64,000 nucleotides of DNA from Neobacillus niacini (GCF_023715785.1 NZ_JAMBOX010000011.1:62001-126000), one strand, 5' to 3'; shown: positions 50,662-59,350, counted from the first letter of the stretch. A program made the numbers and translations. Notes: generated by a model from the sequence alone, not told the origin.

Positions 50662-51240
50662 ATGCAATTAAACAAAATGGTTGAATTTCATAAAGCTCTT
50701 GGCGATTTGACGAGGATTCGCATTATTGGGCTACTGAAGCAAGGACCGCTGCACGGCCAGGCGATTGCCGGGAAACTGGGACTCAAGCCGCCGACGATTA
50801 CCCACCATATCGCTAAACTAAGAGAAGTGGGACTTATTAAAGAACGGCGCGATAAAAACACCATCTATTTTTCGCTTAACACAAAAGCGTTAGAGATGGG
50901 TGCGAAGGCGATTTTAAACATAGGAAGTGGAGGAGGAGATGAGATGGAAATGGCTGTGACAGCAGAGGAACGAGAGTCCATCATTAAAAACTTCTTCACA
51001 AAAGAAGGTAAACTGAAAAACTATCCGGCGCAAAGAAAGAAAAAGCTGGTTGTGCTTGAGCATATGCTCAAAGGACTTGAACTAGGAAAAGTTTATCCTG
51101 AAAAAGAAATGAATGAATATTTAAAGCAGTTTCACGAGGACTATGCGACATTGCGCCGCGAATTGATCATGTGCCAATTTATGTACCGGGAAAATAACCA
51201 ATACGAACTAAACCCGGTCGAGCTGTGGTGGCTTAAATAA
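50662..51240 (+). CDS. ArsR-type HTH regulator with DUF2087 domain
   Basis: A 192-aa protein. Residues 1-75 form an ArsR winged helix (FHKALGDLTRIRIIGLLKQGPLHGQAIAGKLGLKPPTITHHIAKLREVGLI). Residues from about 118 form a DUF2087 domain (KLKNYPAQRKKKLVVLEHMLKGLELGKVYPEKEMNEYLKQFHEDYATLRRELI). It lacks the classic CxC metal site of ArsR/SmtB. It is likely to repress itself and the following efflux gene through the TATCTAATTAGATA palindromes. ATG 50662 follows AGGTG. Confidence 0.88.
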   Translation: MQLNKMVEFHKALGDLTRIRIIGLLKQGPLHGQAIAGKLGLKPPTITHHIAKLREVGLIKERRDKNTIYFSLNTKALEMGAKAILNIGSGGGDEMEMAVTAEERESIIKNFFTKEGKLKNYPAQRKKKLVVLEHMLKGLELGKVYPEKEMNEYLKQFHEDYATLRRELIMCQFMYRENNQYELNPVELWWLK

Positions 51241-51252
51241 ATTTTTTTGCAA

Positions 51253-51282
51253 AACTAATTAGATAAGCATTAAATTAGATGA
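51253..51282. promoter_or_regulatory. Second ArsR-type operator, before the MFS gene
   Basis: CTAATTAGATA and a following AAATTAGAT, offset by 17 bp, reproduce the palindrome found before the regulator gene. They lie in the 63-bp regulator-MFS gap. Confidence 0.6.
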
Positions 51283-51303
51283 ATACGAAAGTAGGTAGAG
51301 GGG

Positions 51304-52518
51304 ATGAGCATTTCTTTTATAAAACAGGAAAAAAACTACCGACGGTTATTTTTCGCCGGGGTTGTAAACGGGATTGGGGACCGCTTCAGTTCGGTTGCTG
51401 TCCTGGCGATGCTGTTGCAATTAACTGGATCTGGGCTTGCGGTTGGGATGACACTGGCGATTCGGCTGCTGCCGTTTGTCATTTTTGCGCCGATTGGCGG
51501 GAGACTGGCAGATCGCTTTTCAAAAAAAACAATGATGGTCGCAACCGACCTCGTCCGAATTTTATTTGCCTTATCCTTTTTGTTCGTCCATAGCAAAGAC
51601 GATCTCTGGATTGTCTATGTAAGCACGTTTATGCTGGCGGCAGGGGAGGCTATCTATGGACCAGTCCGCAAATCGGCGATTCCGCAGTTAGTAAGTAAAG
51701 AACATCTATTAAGAGTGAATAGTCTAGAACAGGTGTTAATTGGAATTGTGTTAATCGTAGGGGCTTTTTCTGGTGGTATCGTGGCTTACCTGTTCGGGGC
51801 AGGATGGACGTTTTGGATCAATGCGGTATCGTTCCTGGGGGCTGCTGCCATTATTTCGACGATTACATTCCCAGAAAAAAAAGCATCTCAAAAAGAAGCA
51901 ATAGAGATCCATAAAGAAAAGCTGTTACCTACCTTTAAGAAGGTCATCTTGATGTCAATTCCGGTGCAAATTCTCCTGTTTTGCTCGATCGTGGCATCGT
52001 CCTTGAACGGTATTGATAATGTTCTCATTAGTGTCTATGCCGTGAAGGAATATCACTTGGGGGACGTTGGAGTGGGACTGTTTTATGGAGCACTGGGGAT
52101 TGGCTTGGCGCTAAGCTTTGTTGTCGTGAATCGACTGCGAAAACATATCCTTGGAATCGGACTGGTTTGCCTCCTGCTTGAGGGCACCTTCCACGTGGTC
52201 ATTAGCCAAACTGGGCACGTAACAGCAGCGTTTTTCCTATTTTGCGGAGCCGCCCTTATGTCTGGAATAGGCAATGCCTGTTTTGACACGGTTTTGATGA
52301 AGGAAATCCCTGAGGAACACCAAGGAACCATGTTTGGTTTATTGGAAGCCGTCACCAACCCGTTGTTGGGTGTATCCATGTTCCTATCAGGGGTAGCCCT
52401 TGATTATCTCACACCACGCTCTCTCGGATTACTTGGTGGAATCGGCTATATGCTCATAGCCATCTTTCTGATTGCCATCCTATCAACCCGACGGATTCGG
52501 GAGAGGGAAACAGCTTAA
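51304..52518 (+). CDS. MFS transporter (drug-efflux type)
   Basis: A 404-aa major facilitator with about 12 hydrophobic segments. Motif A is present as GGRLADRFSKKTMM between TM2 and TM3, and the family's LLQLTGSGLAVGMTLAIRLLPFVIF precedes it, resembling the macrolide-efflux/YfmO-like group. It follows the ArsR/DUF2087 regulator and shares its operator, an arrangement typical of inducible efflux. The substrate is unknown. The start ATG follows AGGTAGAGGGG. Confidence 0.88.
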   Translation: MSISFIKQEKNYRRLFFAGVVNGIGDRFSSVAVLAMLLQLTGSGLAVGMTLAIRLLPFVIFAPIGGRLADRFSKKTMMVATDLVRILFALSFLFVHSKDDLWIVYVSTFMLAAGEAIYGPVRKSAIPQLVSKEHLLRVNSLEQVLIGIVLIVGAFSGGIVAYLFGAGWTFWINAVSFLGAAAIISTITFPEKKASQKEAIEIHKEKLLPTFKKVILMSIPVQILLFCSIVASSLNGIDNVLISVYAVKEYHLGDVGVGLFYGALGIGLALSFVVVNRLRKHILGIGLVCLLLEGTFHVVISQTGHVTAAFFLFCGAALMSGIGNACFDTVLMKEIPEEHQGTMFGLLEAVTNPLLGVSMFLSGVALDYLTPRSLGLLGGIGYMLIAIFLIAILSTRRIRERETA

Positions 52519-52656
52519 AGCATATGCCAATTGGGACGTAGTGGTTATATTGGTAAAATGATCGCAAACCTAATAAACCCAATAAAAAAGACTATCTTCC
52601 TTATTGCTGCCACATGGATGCAATTACAAAGATAATCCCACAACTGATAGGAAGAT

Positions 52657-53778
52657 TTAGTTTGTTTTAATAGGGAAGCTAATTTGGAAGGTTGTTAAAT
52701 GATCGTTTGACACACAACTAATTTCACCGTTATTTTTTTCAACAATATTTTTGCAGACGAACAGGCCGATTCCAGTTCCCAGTTTCTTGGTTGTAAAAAA
52801 TGGTTCGAAAATAATTTTCAGTGTTTCAGGGTGTATGGTTGGGCCATTGTTAGAGATGCAAATATGGATTTTATTCTCCTCTATCATGGAATGGATTGTA
52901 ATTTTTCTCGGATTTTCTTCTTCACATACAGCGTCAATGGCGTTGATTAACAGGTTCAGAATCACTTGTTTTAACTCAATGCGATCGCCGTAAATTTTAA
53001 TATTCTCATCAATATTTGAGGTGACTTGGATATTGCCATCCACAATGCTTGGATATAAGAAATCCAGGACTTCTTCGATTAAAAAATGGATTGTAATATC
53101 TTCATTGGTGCTTTCGGCCAGCGTGTTCATTTTTGATGTGTGAAGGAACTGAGTAATTCTGAACTTTAGCTGTTCGAGTTCTTTTGAAATGACATCCAAA
53201 TAGGGCAGGTTAGGATAATCGTGGTTTAATAGTTTGATAAATCCCATGATAGATGTTAGCGGATTGCGAAACTCATGAACAAAGCTTGAGGACATTTGGC
53301 CAAGAATGGACAATCTATCCTTATGGGTTTGGGAAATAAATAAATTCCTCTCTCGCAGTCTCTCATTGATGATTTCGGTATACTTGGTCACTGCATAATA
53401 GCAGAATAAATCAAACTGTTTATTGATTATTTCAATGATGGGCTGCAACTCTTCCGCCGATAATCCAGAGAGGTTGATATATTTGATGATCAGGCTTCGG
53501 CCCAAATTGACATTATAAACAAATTCACCTATATTGACATTGGCATCGGCCCTCTCCTGGGCCACTTTGTGTGCCAGTAATTTAACTTCGTATTCCGAAA
53601 ATTCCTCCAAAATCGATTTGGTCATAATTTGGTACATTAATGAACCATTCCGGCGTATCAGTTCTTTATTATCTTTTTCATAGTGTACGATGATTTGCTC
53701 TTCCCAAAAATCTAAAAATCGATCTTGATTCTCCTTGAGATACCGGCCTATATTTCCTATATCTACGTTTATTTCCAT
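52657..53778 (-). CDS. Soluble histidine kinase (HisK_N-type N-terminus)
   Basis: A 373-aa sensor kinase without membrane segments. The N-terminal 150 residues are helical, like the HisK_N/RsbR-type sensory region (FLDFWEEQIIVHYEKD). The H-box is SSSFVHEFRNPLTS with phosphorylatable His168. N-box (LNLLINAIDAV) and G-boxes (KLGTGIGLFVCKNIV) follow. The H-box resembles sporulation kinases feeding the Spo0 phosphorelay, and no response regulator is adjacent (orphan), which fits such a role. Start ATG 53778 or TTG 53784; the ribosome binding site is weak. Confidence 0.85.
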   Translation of the reverse strand: MEINVDIGNIGRYLKENQDRFLDFWEEQIIVHYEKDNKELIRRNGSLMYQIMTKSILEEFSEYEVKLLAHKVAQERADANVNIGEFVYNVNLGRSLIIKYINLSGLSAEELQPIIEIINKQFDLFCYYAVTKYTEIINERLRERNLFISQTHKDRLSILGQMSSSFVHEFRNPLTSIMGFIKLLNHDYPNLPYLDVISKELEQLKFRITQFLHTSKMNTLAESTNEDITIHFLIEEVLDFLYPSIVDGNIQVTSNIDENIKIYGDRIELKQVILNLLINAIDAVCEEENPRKITIHSMIEENKIHICISNNGPTIHPETLKIIFEPFFTTKKLGTGIGLFVCKNIVEKNNGEISCVSNDHLTTFQISFPIKTN

Positions 53779-54052
53779 CAACAAGCCTACTTTCCGCTAT
53801 TTATAAAGAGAATATAACATAAAGTTTTCAAAATTTATATAATAAATTGGGAATAAGGGCTCGTTCTACACTTCAGTATTGGTACCATTATAAAGAACGT
53901 GTTTATCTTGTAAAATAGTAATGGGTATGTAGAGGAAAATTAGCCGCGTTTGTAGAATTAATAATAGAGAAAAGTATTTTTTTAGCTTTGAAGATTTATA
54001 GTGTACTTCCCAAATGAAAGCGCATACAATAATGATGATTGGAGGCGATAGC

Positions 54053-54253
54053 ATGATTTATATTTATGGTGATGATTACATCAAATATTTAAACGATGAC
54101 AGTGCCGGCCAGCTAACGTATGATCAATGGAAAAGTAAAAAAAGCAAATCAGTGTCCGCTAAGACCAGTTCAAGCGGAACCTTCCATGCTTCCAATTACA
54201 CGCATGGGTACCATTCTCCGGGGGTTATAAATAAAAAGTATCGACAATCATAA
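54053..54253 (+). CDS. Small Ser/Lys/Tyr-rich hypothetical protein, 66 aa
   Basis: A 66-aa protein (MIYIYGDDYIKYLNDDSAG at the N-terminus, then KSKKSKSVSAKTSSSG) with a His/Tyr/Ser-rich C-terminus. GGAGGCG precedes ATG 54053. CATACAAT at about 54023-54030 matches the SigE -10 consensus, hinting at mother-cell sporulation expression, though no clear -35 element is visible. Function unknown. Confidence 0.6.
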   Translation: MIYIYGDDYIKYLNDDSAGQLTYDQWKSKKSKSVSAKTSSSGTFHASNYTHGYHSPGVINKKYRQS

Positions 54254-54265
54254 GGTCTATCAAGT

Positions 54266-54305
54266 GCCAGTCACCATCCAGTTAATGGGGGTGACTGGCT
54301 TTTTC
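54266..54305 (+). terminator. Terminator (GCCAGTCACC stem)
   Basis: A perfect 10-bp stem, GCCAGTCACC / GGTGACTGGC, with a 14-base loop, then TTTTT. A GTGCC/CCAG-type member. Confidence 0.92.
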
Positions 54306-54383
54306 TTATTTCATTATAATGGCACAGCTACTTTCGGTATAATAAGAGTAAATAATGCAATTAGGAAAGATGAGGTTAGTGAG

Positions 54384-55256
54384 ATGATTGTCATTGAAAA
54401 TGATTTACTGAAGGTAGAGATTAGCCACAATGGAGCAGAAGTACGAAAAGTACTACATAAGCAAAACGGGATGGACTATATGTGGACGGGGGATCCAACC
54501 TATTGGGGCCGCGTCTCACCAGTACTTTTTCCGATTGTTGGGCGATTGAAGGAAAATCGCTATCAACTCGACGGTAAGACCTACGAAATGTCCCAACATG
54601 GATTTTTGCGCGATGTTGAATTTAAGGTAGGGAAGCAAACGGCAACTGACGTTTCATTTTTAGTTGAGTCGGAAGGCCGCTTCACCCCCATTTATCCTTA
54701 CGAATTTATTGCGACTATTCGGTATATTCTTAACGAGGATTCCCTCATTGTGCATTGGGAAATCGTGAATGAAGACGAGGAAGAGATGTATTTTTCAATT
54801 GGTGGCCATCCGGCATTTAAGGTTCCACTATTGGAAAATGAAACAATCGAGGACTACAGCCTGCACCTTACTCTTGCTGCTAACAAGGATGTAATCGAAT
54901 ATGAAATAAAGGAATCACTAATCCAGGAGAAAGGGCCTGCCAATGGTCTTTCAACGATTCGACTCACGGACTCGCTGTTTATTAATGATGCTCTTGTTTA
55001 CAGCAACATCGATCAAATTACGATGGTGTCCGAAAAGACAGGACATGGAGTAGAGGTCCTATTCGAAGGGTTTCCGTTTGTGGGAATCTGGTCAAAATAC
55101 ACAGACGGAAAAATCGCCCCGTTTGTTTGCATTGAGCCGTGGTACGGGATTGCTGATACATATAACACTACGGGAAACCTGAAGGAGAAATTAGGCATTA
55201 ATATCCTTAAACCTGGTGAAACGTTCCAAACGAAATACAAAATAAAATTTAAGTGA
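54384..55256 (+). CDS. Aldose 1-epimerase (galactose mutarotase) family protein
   Basis: A 290-aa beta-sandwich protein of the LacX/YihR-type aldose-epimerase branch. SPVLFPIVGRLKENRYQLDGKTYEMSQHGFLRD carries the conserved catalytic histidine region (QHGF). The later GGHPAFKVPL contributes the second histidine and EPWYGIADT the glutamate-bearing end. Such proteins interconvert sugar anomers or act on phosphosugars. ATG 54384 is used because the conserved sequence starts there; upstream in-frame codons run through a terminator hairpin. Confidence 0.85.
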   Translation: MIVIENDLLKVEISHNGAEVRKVLHKQNGMDYMWTGDPTYWGRVSPVLFPIVGRLKENRYQLDGKTYEMSQHGFLRDVEFKVGKQTATDVSFLVESEGRFTPIYPYEFIATIRYILNEDSLIVHWEIVNEDEEEMYFSIGGHPAFKVPLLENETIEDYSLHLTLAANKDVIEYEIKESLIQEKGPANGLSTIRLTDSLFINDALVYSNIDQITMVSEKTGHGVEVLFEGFPFVGIWSKYTDGKIAPFVCIEPWYGIADTYNTTGNLKEKLGINILKPGETFQTKYKIKFK

Positions 55257-55276
55257 AGCAGGGAACGGTCTAGAGT

Positions 55277-55320
55277 CTCCAAAAAGTGCCTGACATATGT
55301 TGGCCGGGTACTTTTTGGAG
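55277..55320. terminator. Bidirectional terminator between mutarotase and SpeD-SpeE genes
   Basis: Perfect 11-bp outer arms CTCCAAAAAGT / ACTTTTTGGAG enclose GTGCCTGACATATGTTGGCC. The internal T run gives it terminator character on either strand. Confidence 0.75.
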
Positions 55321-55327
55321 TATCACC

Positions 55328-56596
55328 CTATAAATTTCCGATTTCTTCCTGATAGAGCTCATGCAATTTGAGGTTAGTTTGACGGTTAATAATCAAGCCG
55401 GTTTTGGGAGTTGGAATAGTAGGAGGAAATTGAAATATAGCTTCTAGGTTCGACTCAATGGCTTGATGAGGGACGGAGATGACCGTCAGTCTTTTCGTGA
55501 TCCGTTCACGGCTGGCCAAATGAAAGCCCCAGACCCCAAAGGAGGGTACTACCGAATAATAGGGCTTCGTATGGAAACCCGCTGCCTTCCAGGTTTTGGC
55601 GATACTCCAATAGACTTTTGCGGTGTCCTGCGGGGAAATGGCCTGGCAGGCGATGATCCCTCCAGAAGTTAAATGCTTGCCAATTTGGCCAAATAATTCT
55701 TGTGTGTACAATTGGCTTGTTACCGCATCCACCGGGTCCGGAAAGTCGATTATGATGACATCATACCCCTTGATCGAACGGTTTACGTACTCCTTCGCAT
55801 CCACTGCATGGACTGTTACCCTTTTATCCTTAAGTGAGCCCGCATTGACTGTAACAAGCGCCGGTTCATGTTTCGCGAGGCTAATGACCTTTGGGTCAAT
55901 ATCCACCAGGTCCACATGGCTAACATCCTGATATTTAATGACTTCCCGAAGCGCTAGCCCGTCTCCGCCGCCTAAAATCAACACCCGTTCCCTTGATTTT
56001 GCCAGTTCCATTGCCGGTAACACCAGCGGTTCGTGGTAATGCCGTTCATCCAGCGACGAAAACTGGAATTCTTCATTCAAATATAGTCTAACGTCTTTTG
56101 CTTCGACGAGAAAAATGTCATGGAACTGGCTCGGCCCCTGGTACAGAATTCGATGCCTGCCATTTTTGATTTCTTTTAAAATTTTCATATCCCAAACATT
56201 TCCCCACGGCCTTCTTGCCCAATTGTCCATTTCTGGTTCAGTCTCGTTTCGCCCGTCAGTGCCACGGTTGATTTCAGCGAGTCTGACCCGTTTTGCTCCC
56301 AGTTTGCCAAGGAATTTTTTTAAGGGAGGTAAGGCGTCCTGCGGGGCGCACGTATATAAATCTAAAGCGGCATACCCGTGTTCCGGCCAGGTGTGAATTG
56401 AAAAATGAGAAGTAGCGATGGCGATAATTCCAGTTACCCCTTGAGGTGAAAAGGAGTGGAAGTAAGCCACCAGGATTTCCAACTGCAGTTCTCTTAGGGT
56501 CTCGAGCATTAAATTTTTCAGAACATCGGCGTTATTTAGTAAATCCGCGTTACAATCATAGGCATCCACAATCAAATGCTGTCCTCTTATGTCCAT
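55328..56596 (-). CDS. SpeD-SpeE fusion: AdoMet decarboxylase + polyamine aminopropyltransferase
   Basis: A 422-aa bifunctional polyamine enzyme. Residues 1-112 are a pyruvoyl-dependent SpeD-type domain. The self-cleavage serine is Ser63 in TSHFSIHTWPE, and His68 and Cys83 occupy the processing and catalytic positions known from Thermotoga SpeD. Residue 62, the P1 position that is normally Glu, is Thr. Residues about 130-420 are spermidine-synthase-like: GGGDG (209-213), DLVDIDP (229-234), and the IIIDFPDPVD motif (280-289). Together they would make decarboxylated SAM and transfer aminopropyl to putrescine. GAAGGG directly precedes an upstream ATG at 56605, so the second ATG is the likely start. 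No speA/speB gene is nearby. Confidence 0.9.
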   Translation of the reverse strand: MDIRGQHLIVDAYDCNADLLNNADVLKNLMLETLRELQLEILVAYFHSFSPQGVTGIIAIATSHFSIHTWPEHGYAALDLYTCAPQDALPPLKKFLGKLGAKRVRLAEINRGTDGRNETEPEMDNWARRPWGNVWDMKILKEIKNGRHRILYQGPSQFHDIFLVEAKDVRLYLNEEFQFSSLDERHYHEPLVLPAMELAKSRERVLILGGGDGLALREVIKYQDVSHVDLVDIDPKVISLAKHEPALVTVNAGSLKDKRVTVHAVDAKEYVNRSIKGYDVIIIDFPDPVDAVTSQLYTQELFGQIGKHLTSGGIIACQAISPQDTAKVYWSIAKTWKAAGFHTKPYYSVVPSFGVWGFHLASRERITKRLTVISVPHQAIESNLEAIFQFPPTIPTPKTGLIINRQTNLKLHELYQEEIGNL

Positions 56597-56724
56597 ATCC
56601 TTCATCCCTTCACTAACCTTTGGAAGCCACCGTCCAGAATTTCATAACTAAGTTATGATATGAATTTACTCCTAGTGCAAGAAGCACCTAGAAATTTTTT
56701 TATTGAAAAATTGGAAAAAAATAC

Positions 56725-56754
56725 TTTACACACTAACGAACGTTAGTATATATT
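56725..56754 (+). promoter_or_regulatory. Promoter of the CPBP-like gene
   Basis: TTTACA (56725-56730) and TATATT (56749-56754) with an 18-bp spacer that contains the first TetR-type palindrome. Confidence 0.6.
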
Positions 56755-56780
56755 ATGTACAGAAGCTAACGAACGTTAGT
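56732..56780. promoter_or_regulatory. Twin TetR-type operators
   Basis: Two copies of CTAACGAACGTTAG (palindromic arms CTAACG/CGTTAG) are centred 33 bp apart, at about 56739 and 56772. The first fills the -35/-10 spacer; the second lies downstream of the -10. No TetR gene is adjacent, so the regulator acts from elsewhere. Confidence 0.72.
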
Positions 56781-56805
56781 ATCAAATGGTAAAAGGGGAT
56801 TAGGG

Positions 56806-57531
56806 ATGGCGCAGTCTAAAATTTGGTTTGTATTAATGATGAGAACGGTGCTTTTTCTGGTGTTTGGTTTGGTCATGATTGGATTATTTAATGGTTTCGG
56901 GTCGGGGGATGCGATGAAGGAAGCGGAGAAATGGTGGCCGTTTCAGGCGATTTTGGCCAATATCGTAAGTTTCCTAGTTTTAAATACATTGTTGAAAAAA
57001 GAAGGCAAATCCTACAAATCGATTTTGCAATTCAAAAAAGGAAAAACAGGTAAAGATATTGGCAAAGGTTTGCTCTATTTATTGATCAGCTTTCCTTTTG
57101 CTGCGTTAGGTTTGTACGGCGGTTCCTATTTACTGTTGGGTGATATCCAGCCTCCAACCAATATGCTGCAGGCCATACCTGTATGGGCAGCCATCGTTGC
57201 TCTGCTTGTTTTCCCGCTGACCAACGCATTGGTCGAACTTCCGACCTATTTTGGCTATGCTTTTCCTAAGATTGAGAAGAAATGGGGCTTGGCATTAGCT
57301 TTAGTCCTGCCGGCACTGTTCCTGTCGATTCAGCATGGACCGCTGCCGATTGTGTTAGGCGGGTCCTATATCTCTTGGCGTTTGCTGGCGTTCCTGCCGT
57401 TGGCCTTCGTGGTCGGGATCATCTTTCATAGGACCAGAAACATTACACCGCTGATTATCACGCATTTTATTATGGATTTCCAAATGGTCATATACGTGCT
57501 GTTGGCTTCGTTGGGTATGCCGATAGCGTAA
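56806..57531 (+). CDS. CPBP-like membrane protein with a degenerate protease motif
   Basis: A 241-aa membrane protein with about seven segments that follows the CPBP fold. It keeps histidine elements (SIQHGPLP, THFIMD), but the canonical EExxxR is altered to VELPTYFGY, so proteolytic activity is doubtful. It has an intact GYAFPKIEKKWG turn. AAGGGG precedes the ATG. Expression should be controlled by an unidentified TetR protein through the twin operators overlapping the promoter, which suggests inducible export, resistance or envelope function (inference). No terminator is apparent; a repeat array follows. Confidence 0.75.
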   Translation: MAQSKIWFVLMMRTVLFLVFGLVMIGLFNGFGSGDAMKEAEKWWPFQAILANIVSFLVLNTLLKKEGKSYKSILQFKKGKTGKDIGKGLLYLLISFPFAALGLYGGSYLLLGDIQPPTNMLQAIPVWAAIVALLVFPLTNALVELPTYFGYAFPKIEKKWGLALALVLPALFLSIQHGPLPIVLGGSYISWRLLAFLPLAFVVGIIFHRTRNITPLIITHFIMDFQMVIYVLLASLGMPIA

Positions 57532-57574
57532 GCAGGAGCCATGGGGACGGTTCCTGGGAACTGACAAATTTGGA

Positions 57575-57906
57575 TTGGAGTAGTTTGAAAGAAAAAATCG
57601 TGTTGCACTACGCCAATAAAGGTTATAGGAGCAGTGGAAGGAAAAAAATCGTATTCCACTGCTCCTATAAAGGTTATAAGAGCAGTGGAGGGCGAAAAAA
57701 ACGTGTTCCACTACGCCAATAAAGGTTATAGGAGCAGTGGAAGGCGAAAAAAACGTGTTGCACTACGCCAATAAAGGTTATAGGAGCAGTGGAGGGCGAA
57801 AAAAACGTGTTCCACTACGCCAATAAAGGTTATGGGAGCAGTGGAGAGCGAAAAAAACGTGTTCCACTATGCCAATAATAGTTATAGGAGCAGTGGAGGG
57901 CGAAAA
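57575..57906. repeat. 52-bp-period repeat array F (GGAGCAGTGG...CCACTACGCC)
   Basis: Seven units begin at 57577, 57628, 57679, 57731, 57783, 57835 and 57887 (steps of 51-52 bp). The consensus ggttataGGAGCAGTGGAgGGCgAAAAAA and CGTGTTCCACTACGCCaataaa has inverted arms; the second unit has perfect GGAGCAGTGG/CCACTGCTCC arms. The unit is the same family as array D. The array fills most of the 527-bp gap between the convergent CPBP-like and LLM genes. Confidence 0.92.
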
Positions 57907-58022
57907 CATTGGTATGCTAAAGAAAAGGAAAACGCTCAAATTTTTTTCAAATGGAAGCCTTAGAAATGGAAAAAAAGGTCCTGATTTTAGCAGGGTGTTC
58001 AGATAGTTCTCGTGGCTCAAAA

Positions 58023-58057
58023 AAAGTGCCAAGCATCCATCCAGCGCTTGGCACTTT
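58023..58057 (-). terminator. Terminator of the LLM oxidoreductase operon
   Basis: A stem of AAAGTGCCAAGC / GCTTGGCACTTT with an 11-base loop. On the minus strand it is followed by a T run. A GTGCC/GGCAC-group member. Confidence 0.88.
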
Positions 58058-58058
58058 A

Positions 58059-59054
58059 TTAAGACAAAACCTCTGACGCGATAAGTCGATAGGACTCTAG
58101 CCGGTCTTCGAGAGAGTGGGTAATCGTCACAATCATAACTTCATCGGCTTGATAGTTTGATTGAATCTCCATTAGTTTGTTTCGTACTTCTTGAGGATGA
58201 CCTATAATCATATTCTGTTTCATTTTTTCCATTTTTTCAGTTTCTTTTTCTGTTAATACGTATCGCTTTGCTTCTTCAATCGAAGGAACAAATGACCCTT
58301 CACCTTTCTCTTTTTGCAGCGCCCAAATCAGGTTGCTTAATGCGATATCCTCCGCTTTTTCAGTTGTTTCCGCACAAATGGCGGAGATAGTCAGCAAAAC
58401 ATATGATTCTTGCCCTTGTTTGCCGGGGTGAAAACCGTCCAGATATTGTTGGATAATGGCTGCACCGTCCTGGTCACTCATAAACTGGCCAAATGCATAT
58501 GGCAACCCGTTTTCCGCCGCAAGTAACGCACTTTTCTTGCTCGTGCCAAGCAGCCAAGGCATCGGCGCCGTATCAGGGATTGGGGCAGCCTTCACTTTCG
58601 CAAACTCGTGCCCCTCAGGAAAATCCTCATTAAAAAAATGAAGCAATTCTTTTACCAAGTCCGGCATTTTGAAAACCTGCAGCAAAAAGTGATCCGATAA
58701 GGCATTGGTTGCCTCGGCGGACCCACCTGGGGCTCGGCCGATTCCAATATCGATACGCCCCGGAAACAAGGTAGCCAGCATATTGTAGACTTCGGCCACC
58801 TTATAAGGCTTGTAATGCGGCAATAAAACAGCCCCAGAGCCAATTCGGATTTGTTTTGTTTGTGCCCCAATAAAACCGAGCATCACTTCAGGAGCAGGGC
58901 AGGCCAAACCAGGTAAATCATGATGCTCGGCAATCCAATACCTCGTATACCCCAGTACTTCTCCCGCTTGCGCCAATTTCATTGATTCATATAACGCCTC
59001 TTTGGCTGATTGTCCGGAAGAGATGGGGGATTGGTCCAATATGCTTAATTTCAT
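58059..59054 (-). CDS. LLM-class (luciferase-like) flavin-dependent oxidoreductase
   Basis: A 331-aa member of the bacterial-luciferase-like superfamily, MsnO8/YwcH branch. It begins LSILDQSPISSGQSAKEAL and contains YWIAEHHDLPGLACPAPEVMLGFI and LFPGRIDIGIGRAPGG, all diagnostic. These enzymes use FMN or F420; in Bacillaceae FMN is expected. The substrate is unknown. Its start lies 2 bp after the stop of the DUF3219 gene, so the two are co-transcribed. Confidence 0.88.
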   Translation of the reverse strand: MKLSILDQSPISSGQSAKEALYESMKLAQAGEVLGYTRYWIAEHHDLPGLACPAPEVMLGFIGAQTKQIRIGSGAVLLPHYKPYKVAEVYNMLATLFPGRIDIGIGRAPGGSAEATNALSDHFLLQVFKMPDLVKELLHFFNEDFPEGHEFAKVKAAPIPDTAPMPWLLGTSKKSALLAAENGLPYAFGQFMSDQDGAAIIQQYLDGFHPGKQGQESYVLLTISAICAETTEKAEDIALSNLIWALQKEKGEGSFVPSIEEAKRYVLTEKETEKMEKMKQNMIIGHPQEVRNKLMEIQSNYQADEVMIVTITHSLEDRLESYRLIASEVLS

Positions 59055-59056
59055 CG

Positions 59057-59350
59057 CTAGACGCCTTCTTTCTTACTCCCAACCAAGGTTAATGTAAATT
59101 CTCCGACTTGCCCTTTTTCATATAGGTTGGCTATGGACGTAGAATACTGTCCAATACTCCCTCTAAACGACAGACCTGTTGCTGGTACTACCACATCGAA
59201 GGTTCCTTCGTAAAGCAGCGTGGTAATCTCATGATATTCTTCACTCGTTACTTTAAAAGTAATCCAAACTTTATGCTTGCCGTTCACCGACTCTTCCTTG
59301 TAATCATCCACGTGGATTAACGTCCCATTTAAACTGATTTCTTTTACCAA
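59057..59350 (-). CDS. DUF3219 family protein (YkvR-like)
   Basis: A 97-aa protein matching DUF3219, the family of B. subtilis YkvR. It has EISLNGTLIHVDDYKEE, KHKVWITFKVTSEEYHEITTLLY and a second strand set ending GEFTLTLVGSK. The function of the family is unknown. The start is TTG 59350 with AAAGGGGAC. It is the first gene of a two-gene unit with the LLM oxidoreductase. Confidence 0.8.
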   Translation of the reverse strand: MVKEISLNGTLIHVDDYKEESVNGKHKVWITFKVTSEEYHEITTLLYEGTFDVVVPATGLSFRGSIGQYSTSIANLYEKGQVGEFTLTLVGSKKEGV

